Positions 1 through 5,391 of a stretch of 42,165 nt of DNA are shown here, piece after piece. The notes under the pieces are model-generated. The model saw nothing but the letters and a program-made list of their open reading frames with translations. It made no database searches and had not been told where the DNA came from. Position numbers and translations under genes: made by a program. Source of the stretch: Chitinophagaceae bacterium (lineage in GTDB: Bacteria > Bacteroidota > Bacteroidia > Chitinophagales > Chitinophagaceae); the NCBI GenBank assembly GCA_025449645.1, contig JANWIY010000018.1:1-42165 (forward strand), written 5' to 3'. How positions within the stretch are numbered: position 1 is the first letter of the stretch; every line of letters begins with the position of its first letter.

Positions 1-1
1 T

Positions 2-94
2 GAGCTTGACAGCTTATTCGCGATCTATAAGAAGGAAAGAAACAAGGAGGAAAAATTCGGTGATTTCGCATTGCGCCGGCATTGGTATAAATAG
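2..94 (+). CDS. Assimilatory sulfite (nitrite) reductase hemoprotein, C-terminal end only
   Basis: The reading frame enters from the left edge and ends at TAG 92-94, leaving 30 residues. The stretch KERNKEEKFGDF closely resembles, from memory, the C-terminal ERNxxERFGDF segment of CysI-type sulfite reductase hemoproteins, which reduce sulfite to sulfide in the cytoplasm with siroheme and an iron-sulfur cluster. The call fits the neighbours: a siroheme-synthase domain and a cysteine biosynthesis operon follow on the same strand. So little of the protein is visible that sulfite and nitrite reductase cannot be separated. Confidence 0.55.
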   Translation, partial: ELDSLFAIYKKERNKEEKFGDFALRRHWYK

Positions 95-147
95 CACCAA
101 TACCCGAAAACAATAAATTGCAGATCAATAAAAAAATATTTTATAAA

Positions 148-166
148 AGTCTACTAATTTAGTAGG
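148..166. promoter_or_regulatory. Palindromic operator, site 1 (CTACT-N5-AGTAG)
   Basis: CTACT at 151-155 and AGTAG at 161-165 form a perfect inverted repeat with a 5-base spacer. The 8-mer AGTCTACT (148-155) recurs, in reverse complement, in two other sites at 290-297 and 1839-1846. The palindrome lies 8 bases upstream of a TAnnTTTG box (174-181), where a bound protein would block polymerase. The regulator is not in the window; an Rrf2-type sulfur regulator is only a guess from the gene context. Confidence 0.55.
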
Positions 167-173
167 AATATAT

Positions 174-181
174 TAGATTTG
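174..181 (+). promoter_or_regulatory. Bacteroidota -7 promoter box (TAGATTTG)
   Basis: TAGATTTG matches the phylum's TAnnTTTG -7 consensus. No clear -33 TTG is seen. Transcription would start near 186-188. An ATG at 186 opens a 24-codon frame ending at TGA 258-260, immediately followed by eight T (261-268). This places a potential promoter far upstream of the porin gene and just downstream of operator site 1. Confidence 0.45.
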
Positions 182-225
182 CCGCATGAACACAAAATTC
201 TCTGCAGCATTCAGGAAGAAACATG

Positions 226-244
226 GGTGTCCCCTGGGGACATC
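226..244 (+). other. Strong hairpin in the porin leader region
   Basis: GGTGTCCC (226-233) pairs with GGGACATC (237-244) around a CTG loop, with one G-U pair. It lies about 16 bases before the T8 run at 261-268. The gap is too long for a standard intrinsic terminator. A weaker AU stem (ATCTGAT with ATTAGAT) encloses the T-run itself. It could be part of a leader RNA or simply chance; function is unknown. Confidence 0.35.
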
Positions 245-278
245 ACCTGATCTTATCTGATTTTTTTTATTAGATTAC

Positions 279-295
279 TCTACTAAAACAGTAGA
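279..295. promoter_or_regulatory. Palindromic operator, site 2 (TCTACT-N5-AGTAGA)
   Basis: TCTACT (279-284) and AGTAGA (290-295) are a perfect 6-base inverted repeat with a 5-base spacer. The right half extends to AGTAGACTA, identical over nine bases to site 3 at 1839-1847. It sits about 40 bases before the porin start codon and just upstream of a weak -7-like TATTTTCC (305-312). Probably it controls the porin gene in response to sulfur status; that is inference from context. Confidence 0.55.
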
Positions 296-333
296 CTATA
301 AAGCTATTTTCCGTTAGACCAACCCAATTATTT

Positions 334-1527
334 ATGAGATTTAAGTATTTCATCCTATGTGCCGCATTCATTTTTTCAGCAGACTTTGTAATTGCGCAGA
401 CCCCCAACGATGTATTGAATATACTGGTAAAAAAAGGCGCCATTAGCCAGCAGGAAGCAGATTCTCTCCGCGCAGATTACGCGATAAAACAGCAGGATGC
501 GATAGCAAAGGCAAAAACATTTCCGCTCGGTTCAAGCCGCTTATTGCAATTGAGCGGTTATACCCAGGTCAGGTTTCAATCCTTTCAGCAAAAAGGAAAA
601 CCGGACGGGTTTGATATCCGGAGGGCAAGGCTGGATTTCCAGGGAGATTTTACATCCAGGTGGAGTTATCGCCTGCTCATTGATTTTGTCGGCAACTCCG
701 AAGCCAATGGAACGGCAGCAACAGGAGGTGCACTAGTATCGCCCTTTCTACTCGACGCGTATATCGCTTATAAACCCTGGAGTTTTTTGAAGATTACGGC
801 CGGTCAGTTTACGATACCATTTTCTTTGGAAAATATTACGCAGGACAGGTTGCTGGAAACAGCCGACCGTTCGCAAGTGGTGAGTGCATTAGTAGCCAGG
901 AGGGGAGACGGCTCCAATAATTTGATTGATTCGATCGGAAACCAGAATGGACGAGACCTCGGTTTGCAATTGAGCGGCAGTATTATCCGGATCGGTGACC
1001 GCAGTCTCCTGGATTATTATCTGGCTGTGCTCAACGGAGCAGGTATTGACGTCGCTGATAACAATGAATTCAAGGACCTTGATGCCCGGCTCGTATTTCA
1101 TCCAATCAAAGCATTGGCCATCGCAACCAACTACTACAATGGTTATGACAGATTCATCTCTTCGCCAACGAGGAGCCAGAACCGGATCCGCTGGGGAGCG
1201 GACGCAATGCTTGACCTGGACCGCTTCACTGCAAGGGCGGAATGGCTAAGAGGAGAAGAAGGAAATTCTAATCCGGTCGTTCATGAAGGATGGTATGCGC
1301 AGGGAAGTTATTTCATCAAGCCCAAGATCTTCCAATTCGTTTTCCGTTATGATACCTACAACCCTGTTGAAGGAAAAAAACTTTCCTGCAATACCTATTA
1401 TGTATTCGGCGGAAATTTTTTCTTTAACAGCTGGACAAAACTTCAGTTGAATTATTCGTGGAGAACAGAAGCCGGCACCAGCGTAAACAATGATCTGATC
1501 ACCGCTCAATTGCAGTTGTCATTTTAG
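334..1527 (+). CDS. OprO/OprP-type outer-membrane porin
   Basis: This 397-residue protein begins with a signal peptide (about residues 1-22, ending near VIAQ). It has a short coiled region (residues 25-60, with KKGAISQQEADSL) followed by an aromatic, alternating beta-barrel pattern ending in ...LITAQLQLSF with a terminal Phe, as outer-membrane barrels do. The FDIRRARLDFQGDF segment is characteristic of the phosphate-selective porin O/P family (Pfam PF07396). Such proteins form anion-preferring channels. Given the sulfite reductase and siroheme genes on either side and two candidate operators upstream, I infer that it admits sulfate or another oxidised sulfur compound rather than phosphate; the sequence cannot show the substrate. 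Confidence 0.85.
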   Translation: MRFKYFILCAAFIFSADFVIAQTPNDVLNILVKKGAISQQEADSLRADYAIKQQDAIAKAKTFPLGSSRLLQLSGYTQVRFQSFQQKGKPDGFDIRRARLDFQGDFTSRWSYRLLIDFVGNSEANGTAATGGALVSPFLLDAYIAYKPWSFLKITAGQFTIPFSLENITQDRLLETADRSQVVSALVARRGDGSNNLIDSIGNQNGRDLGLQLSGSIIRIGDRSLLDYYLAVLNGAGIDVADNNEFKDLDARLVFHPIKALAIATNYYNGYDRFISSPTRSQNRIRWGADAMLDLDRFTARAEWLRGEEGNSNPVVHEGWYAQGSYFIKPKIFQFVFRYDTYNPVEGKKLSCNTYYVFGGNFFFNSWTKLQLNYSWRTEAGTSVNNDLITAQLQLSF

Positions 1528-1603
1528 TGCAGTTTAATTGCCAGGTAAAAAATGGCATGACATGAAATGGCAAGAATTTAGAAACACCAATAAAAAAATA
1601 AAC

Positions 1604-1810
1604 ATGGATAAAAAAATATGGCTGTGGGCAGCCCTCGCTTCCATAAGCTGGATTGCCCCGGGAGGCGCCGGAAAAAGTTCTTTATATGGGAGAGATTATT
1701 TAATCCGGTCCAACGGAAGAGTTGCTTCTCAACTCAAAAGAAAAGCTGAAACAGGAATACGTCCGGGGTTATATCAGGTGAATGGTGACGGGTTACACAT
1801 AGATGACTGA
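1604..1810 (+). CDS. Small secreted protein of unknown function
   Basis: The ATG at 1604 gives 68 residues. An ATG at 1565 would also be in frame but adds an uncharacteristic polar leader. From 1604 the protein has a good signal-peptide shape: MDKK, then a hydrophobic WLWAALASISWIAPGG, followed by a short polar, basic tail. I do not recognise the family. It lies between the porin and the siroheme gene in the same orientation, 76 bases after the porin stop, so it may be co-transcribed with it. It could also be a non-coding stretch; the call rests on the signal peptide and placement. Confidence 0.4.
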   Translation: MDKKIWLWAALASISWIAPGGAGKSSLYGRDYLIRSNGRVASQLKRKAETGIRPGLYQVNGDGLHIDD

Positions 1811-1827
1811 AAGACCCTCACCTATAG

Positions 1828-1847
1828 CTAACTGAAATAGTAGACTA
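1828..1847. promoter_or_regulatory. Operator site 3, imperfect palindrome before the siroheme gene
   Basis: AGTAGACTA (1839-1847) is identical to the right half of site 2 (290-298), and its first eight bases are the reverse complement of site 1 positions 148-155. The left half is degenerate (ACT at 1831-1833 with the same 5-base spacer). It lies about 30 bases upstream of the -7 box at 1876-1883, further away than in the porin leader. Confidence 0.5.
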
Positions 1848-1875
1848 ATTCTTCCGGATTCCTGGAACTAACCGC

Positions 1876-1883
1876 TAAATTTG
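1876..1883 (+). promoter_or_regulatory. -7 promoter box (TAAATTTG) of the siroheme/TauE gene
   Basis: A perfect TAnnTTTG box ends 9 bases before the ATG at 1893, predicting a transcript with a 5' end only a few bases upstream of the start codon. Confidence 0.6.
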
Positions 1884-1892
1884 TAATTAGGC

Positions 1893-3428
1893 ATGAATTC
1901 AAACCAGATTAAACCAGAAACAAGCGCTGATAATAATTTATTCCCGGTCTTCATCAAGCTCGAGCAACTGCGTTTGCTGATCATTGGAGGAGGAAATGTG
2001 GGCCTGGAAAAATTAAATGCTGTCCTTCAAAATTCGCCGGCAACGAAAATAAGGCTGGTGGCCAAAACGATCAACGCTTCCATTAAGGATCTTTCCAGGA
2101 ACCATCCGGGCATCGAGCTGGTTGAACGTCCTTACACATCGGATGACCTGGACCAGGCTGATATCGTAATTGTAGCGATCAATGACAAGGCAACCAGCCG
2201 GGTGATCGGCGTGGAGGCCAAGGCGAGAGGGAAGCTGATCAATGTAGCGGATACACCGGACCTCTGTGATTTCTATCTGGGCTCCATTGTAAAAAAAGGA
2301 AATCTGAAGATCGCCATTTCTACGAATGGAAAATCGCCTACAATCGCCAAACGGATAAAGGAACAATTGAATGAATTGATTCCGGAAGAAATAGAAAGTG
2401 TTTTACAGAATATGCAGAGCATCCGTCAGGACCTGAAGGGTGATTTTGCAGAAAAAGTGAAACAGCTGGACGACCTCACCAAAGTTCTGAGCGCCAAGCA
2501 GACAAAGCTGGATCAAATCAGCAGGCCGGAAGGGAGAAAATGGCAAAGCATTGTGAAATGGTGTCTTTTTGCTTTTTTCTTCATGCTTTTCGGGCATCTG
2601 ATTCTTTCCTACCTGCCCATTCGCAAAATATCCGAGGGGATTCAAAAACTTCCTGAATACATAGATGTCCCTTCTTTTCTAATGATGTTGTTTACCGGCT
2701 TTCTGGCACAGATGGTTGATGGCTCTCTTGGCATGGGTTACGGCACCATTTCCACCACCTTCCTGCTGGCCAATGGTGTAAGCCCTGCCATTGTTAGCAG
2801 CAGGGTGCATTCAGCAAGGGTATTTTCCAGCGGCGTATCGGGATATAGCCATCATCGCTTCGGCAATATCAACCGGAAATTGTTCCGGGCCCTGGTAATT
2901 CCCGGGGTAATCGGTGCAATATGCGGAGCAACCCTTGCATATGCCGGTCAGAAATATGTTGTCTGGGTACGCGTGCCCCTTTCCGCTTATACCCTATACC
3001 TTGGCTATTACATTATTCGAAAGGCTTTCAGAAAAAAGAATAAGCAGAACAAGGTAAAAAATGTAGGTTGGCTCGCTTCTGCCGGAGGTTTTATGGATGC
3101 ATTTGCCGGAGGCGGCTGGGGTTCCCTGGTTACCGGAACCTTAATTTCCAAGAGAAACAATCCCCGCTATGTAATCGGTTCTGTTTGCCTTGCGGAATTC
3201 TTTGTGGTATTCGCCAGTTCCATCACCTTTTTTATCCTTTTGAAAACAATATTCTTTGTGGATGTGGCGGGATTGATCATTGGAGGCCTGATCGCGGCTC
3301 CCATTGCAGCCAGGCTTGTTGGCAAAATTCCCATGAAGCTTATGTTTACGGCCGTTGGTTCTCTGGTAATCATTACCAGCCTGCTGACTTTGGCAAAAGG
3401 TATTTCAAACATCCTGGCACATTATTGA
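1893..3428 (+). CDS. Fusion of precorrin-2 dehydrogenase/sirohydrochlorin ferrochelatase with a TauE/SafE (TSUP) transporter
   Basis: Residues about 15-165 form the Rossmann and dimerisation part of siroheme synthase (the CysG N-terminal or Met8/SirC type). They include the NAD-binding GGGNVG (32-37), NVADTPDLCDF with the catalytic-type Asp, and STNGKSP. That domain oxidises precorrin-2 and inserts iron to give siroheme, the cofactor of sulfite reductase. Residues 175-215 look like a coiled linker. A lone membrane segment lies around 222-242. From about 260 to 511 there is a TSUP permease with repeated glycine-rich motifs (AQMVDGSLGMGYG, FMDAFAGGGWGS), a family that moves sulfite, sulfonates or other sulfur anions. 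One chain thus links cofactor synthesis to sulfur-compound transport. No frameshift is needed to join the halves, so it is a genuine fusion. Confidence 0.88.
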   Translation: MNSNQIKPETSADNNLFPVFIKLEQLRLLIIGGGNVGLEKLNAVLQNSPATKIRLVAKTINASIKDLSRNHPGIELVERPYTSDDLDQADIVIVAINDKATSRVIGVEAKARGKLINVADTPDLCDFYLGSIVKKGNLKIAISTNGKSPTIAKRIKEQLNELIPEEIESVLQNMQSIRQDLKGDFAEKVKQLDDLTKVLSAKQTKLDQISRPEGRKWQSIVKWCLFAFFFMLFGHLILSYLPIRKISEGIQKLPEYIDVPSFLMMLFTGFLAQMVDGSLGMGYGTISTTFLLANGVSPAIVSSRVHSARVFSSGVSGYSHHRFGNINRKLFRALVIPGVIGAICGATLAYAGQKYVVWVRVPLSAYTLYLGYYIIRKAFRKKNKQNKVKNVGWLASAGGFMDAFAGGGWGSLVTGTLISKRNNPRYVIGSVCLAEFFVVFASSITFFILLKTIFFVDVAGLIIGGLIAAPIAARLVGKIPMKLMFTAVGSLVIITSLLTLAKGISNILAHY

Positions 3429-3490
3429 TATTTAAAAAGCCTGACAATAAACAAAAATTTGATGCGGTATCACGTGAAAATCTGAAAAGC

Positions 3491-3500
3491 GTACTAATTT
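3491..3500 (+). promoter_or_regulatory. Possible half-site of the operator, upstream of the Cys leader
   Basis: GTACTAATTT matches CTACTAATTT of operator site 1 (151-160) in nine of ten bases, 55 bases before the leader's -7 box. No matching right half follows, so this is a weak call. Confidence 0.2.
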
Positions 3501-3554
3501 TTTACATTTTTCCCTTAATTTTTCCCTTTTAATGCTTACTTCAAACAATCCGAT

Positions 3555-3562
3555 TATCTTTG
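3555..3562 (+). promoter_or_regulatory. -7 promoter box (TATCTTTG) of the cysM operon leader
   Basis: TATCTTTG fits TAnnTTTG exactly and is the same octamer seen before the cation-efflux gene (28122-28129). Transcription should begin close to 3566-3569, only a few bases before the leader ATG at 3571. No convincing -33 TTG is visible. This sets the 5' end of the attenuator RNA. Confidence 0.65.
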
Positions 3563-3570
3563 CGTTATAA

Positions 3571-3654
3571 ATGCAAATGAAACGGATTATCCTCCATACC
3601 TGCTGTTGTTGTTGTTGTTGTCAGGTCGCCAGATTTATCGGGTGGAGGTCATGA
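3571..3654 (+). CDS. Cysteine-rich leader peptide of the cysM operon attenuator
   Basis: The frame encodes 27 residues from ATG 3571 to TGA 3652-3654 (a second ATG at 3577 is also in frame). Residues 11-17 are seven consecutive cysteines: one TGC and six TGT codons at 3601-3621. A -7 box ends 8 bases before the ATG, so translation would start almost at the RNA 5' end. An intrinsic terminator follows before cysM. Ribosome stalling on Cys codons when Cys-tRNA is scarce is the obvious role; the peptide itself probably has no function. The same residues 24-26 (GWR) are encoded by RNA segment 2 of the attenuator. No ribosome-binding site is visible, as is usual in this phylum. Confidence 0.82.
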   Translation: MQMKRIILHTCCCCCCCQVARFIGWRS

Positions 3655-3697
3655 CTATATAGAATAAAAAACGACTAACTATAAAGTATCCCCACCC
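3591..3697 (+). promoter_or_regulatory. Attenuator RNA: alternative 1:2 and 2:3 pairings
   Basis: Segment 1 is CCTCCA (3591-3596), directly before the Cys codons. Segment 2 is GGGTGGAGG (3640-3648), which overlaps the last leader codons. Segment 3 is CCCCACCC (3690-3697), the 5' arm of the terminator. CCTCCA pairs with TGGAGG (3643-3648), six base pairs. GGGTGG (3640-3645) pairs with CCACCC (3692-3697), six GC-rich pairs, extendable past a bulged A by two more. A ribosome stalled at 3601-3621 masks segment 1 and frees segment 2 for 2:3 antitermination. A ribosome reaching the stop masks segment 2, and an untranslated leader forms 1:2; either way 3:4 terminates. Seen by eye; not folded by program. 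Confidence 0.75.
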
Positions 3698-3712
3698 AGG
3701 TGGGGATTTTTT
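3688..3712 (+). terminator. Intrinsic terminator of the Cys attenuator (3:4 hairpin)
   Basis: ATCCCCAC (3688-3695) and GTGGGGAT (3700-3707) form a perfect 8-bp stem around CCAG, followed by a run of T (3707-3712). It ends 9 bases before the cysM ATG, so it can only act on transcripts heading into cysM. Its 5' arm also pairs with leader segment 2. Confidence 0.85.
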
Positions 3713-3721
3713 ATTTACGAC

Positions 3722-4660
3722 ATGCCCAACCTATCACATATTGCCATTCCGGAAATTCCGGAAAAACTGGCTGCTTTGCAATCGCAAATCGGAAACACGC
3801 CGCTTGTTGAGCTGAGCCATATTTTCCGGAAGGAAAAAGTGAATCTCTATGCAAAGCAGGAGTGGCTGCAGCTTTCCGGAAGTGTTAAAGCCCGGGCAGC
3901 TTATTCCATATTCAGGGATGCCATACATAAAGGCCGGCTAGGAAAAGGAAGAACCCTGCTGGATGCGACCAGTGGGAACACGGGCATTGCTTATGCCACA
4001 CTGGGGAAATCGCTGGGGATTCCTGTAACCCTCTGCCTTCCCGGGAATGCTTCCCCTGAAAGAATTAAAATTCTGAAATCACTCGGTGCGGATCTTATTC
4101 TTACTTCGCGTTTTGAAGGAACCGACGGAGCGCAGGAACTGGCCCGTTCAATGGCTGAAAATGAGCCTGACCGTTTTTTCTATGCTGACCAATACAAAAA
4201 TGATAATAATTGGAAGGCTCACTATTATGGAACGGCAGTGGAAATCATGGAAGCTCTCCCGGGCATTACCCATTTCGTTGCCGGTTTAGGCACCACCGGA
4301 ACCTTTGTCGGTACGGGAAGAAGGCTCAGAAAGTTCAACCCTTCCATACAATTGATTTCACTGCAGCCAGACAATCCCCTGCATGGACTTGAAGGCTGGA
4401 AAAACCTGGAAACCGCCGCGGTTCCAGAAATCTATGACCCTGCCTTGGCAGATCTGAACCTTGAGGTATCTACAGAAGAAGCCTGGGATATGATCCGGCT
4501 GGCGAGGGAAAAAGAAGGATTAATATTAAGTCCCTCTTCGGCAGCAAATCTAGCCGGGGCTATTCGGGTTGCCTCCGGACTGGATTCGGGTAATGTTGTT
4601 ACGGTACTTCCGGACAATGGCGATAAATATGGTGATGTACTTAAAAAAATACTGGGATGA
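3722..4660 (+). CDS. cysM: CysM-type cysteine synthase (CysO-thiocarboxylate dependent)
   Basis: A fold-type II PLP enzyme of 312 residues. The cofactor lysine is K56 in LSGSVKARAA, the phosphate- or substrate-binding loop is SGNTG (84-88), and GLGTTGT (188-194) binds PLP phosphate. ITHFVAGLGTTGT and VPEIYDP recall Mycobacterium tuberculosis CysM, which uses O-phosphoserine and the sulfur carrier CysO. The neighbours mec, cysO and moeZ strongly support that role rather than the free-sulfide CysK type. The arginine said to recognise phosphoserine in mycobacterial CysM appears here as K227 in my hand alignment, a conservative change. Its TGA overlaps the next ATG (ATGA at 4657). Expression is probably set by the upstream cysteine attenuator. 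Confidence 0.9.
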   Translation: MPNLSHIAIPEIPEKLAALQSQIGNTPLVELSHIFRKEKVNLYAKQEWLQLSGSVKARAAYSIFRDAIHKGRLGKGRTLLDATSGNTGIAYATLGKSLGIPVTLCLPGNASPERIKILKSLGADLILTSRFEGTDGAQELARSMAENEPDRFFYADQYKNDNNWKAHYYGTAVEIMEALPGITHFVAGLGTTGTFVGTGRRLRKFNPSIQLISLQPDNPLHGLEGWKNLETAAVPEIYDPALADLNLEVSTEEAWDMIRLAREKEGLILSPSSAANLAGAIRVASGLDSGNVVTVLPDNGDKYGDVLKKILG

Positions 4661-5097
4661 TCTCATTTAAAGCCAAACCCCGAATGCAGATGCTTGAACA
4701 TGCACAGCATATTTTTCCGGATGAGTGCTGCGGTTTTTTATTTGGAATTGAAGATGGTAATGGTAACCGGGAGATACAGGAGATTCTTGAAGTGAATAAT
4801 TCGAGAGCCGGAGATAAACGAAGGCGTTTTGAGATCAGTCCCCGGGATTACCTGCACGCTGAAAAATACGCCTTCGAACATGATCAACCACTTTTGGGTA
4901 TCTATCACTCCCATCCCGGGCATCCTGCCATACCTTCGGAGCATGACCGGCTTGCCGCACAACCTTATTTCTCTTATGTCATAGTTTCTGTTATGCAGGG
5001 AAAAACGGATCATATCCGCTCCTGGAGGCTCGGGGAAGATTTCCGGTTTGAAGAAGAAGATTTAACATCCATTCATTTCCATCAATCAATAGAATAA
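4657..5097 (+). CDS. mec: JAMM/Mpr1-Pad1 metallopeptidase (Mec-type CysO-cysteine hydrolase)
   Basis: This 146-residue protein carries a full JAMM zinc motif: E23 in PDECCGFLFG, then H84-S-H86 followed by S94 and D97 (HSHPGHPAIPSEHD). In the mycobacterial pathway Mec cleaves the CysO-cysteine amide to release free cysteine and regenerate CysO. Its start overlaps the cysM stop by four bases and cysO begins two bases after its stop, so translation is coupled. Because CysO here ends in GG plus four residues, the same enzyme may also trim that tail, as JAMM partners such as QbsD do in related systems. The trimming is inference. Confidence 0.88.
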   Translation: MISFKAKPRMQMLEHAQHIFPDECCGFLFGIEDGNGNREIQEILEVNNSRAGDKRRRFEISPRDYLHAEKYAFEHDQPLLGIYHSHPGHPAIPSEHDRLAAQPYFSYVIVSVMQGKTDHIRSWRLGEDFRFEEEDLTSIHFHQSIE

Positions 5098-5099
5098 AT

Positions 5100-5384
5100 A
5101 TGGCAACAGTTGTGATACCAACACCGTTAAGGAAGTTTACCAACCAAACCGCAAAACTTCAGGTTTCTGCTAATACTATCGGGGAGGTCATTGATTCCCT
5201 GACCCGGGATTTTCCCGACCTTAAAAAGCATTTACTGGACGATCAGGGAAAGGTCCGCTCATTTGTTAATATTTTTGCGGGAGATGAAGATATCCGTGAT
5301 CTGCAGGAAGAAAAAACAGTAGTAGGCGAAGCAACAATCGTAAGCATCGTGCCTGCAATCGCCGGAGGCGTTCATTTTAAATAA
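5100..5384 (+). CDS. cysO: CysO-like ubiquitin-fold sulfur carrier protein with C-terminal tail
   Basis: The 94-residue beta-grasp protein matches the MoaD/ThiS family: ATVVIPTPLRKFTNQ at the start, EVIDSLTRDFPDLKKHL in the helix, and VSIVPAIAGG near the end. The diglycine (G89-G90) is the site that is adenylated and converted to a thiocarboxylate. It is not terminal: VHFK (91-94) follows and must be removed before activation, presumably by the adjacent JAMM peptidase. It is the sulfur donor to CysM. Located between mec and moeZ with gaps of 2 and 7 bases. Confidence 0.9.
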   Translation: MATVVIPTPLRKFTNQTAKLQVSANTIGEVIDSLTRDFPDLKKHLLDDQGKVRSFVNIFAGDEDIRDLQEEKTVVGEATIVSIVPAIAGGVHFK

Positions 5385-5391
5385 TTTAGTC

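Noticed and set aside
3068..3532. A 154-codon frame overlapping the TauE half
   Set aside because: It is out of frame with the intact permease and rich in Cys, Arg and His as expected for a shifted reading.
3601..3621. TGT repeat as a plain microsatellite
   Set aside because: It is in frame in an ORF preceded by a -7 box and followed by a stop, two alternative stems and a terminator, all before a cysteine gene; chance is a poor explanation.
3688..3712. Terminator of the upstream siroheme/TauE gene
   Set aside because: It is 260 bases past that gene's stop and downstream of a separate promoter and leader ORF, and its arm pairs with the leader.
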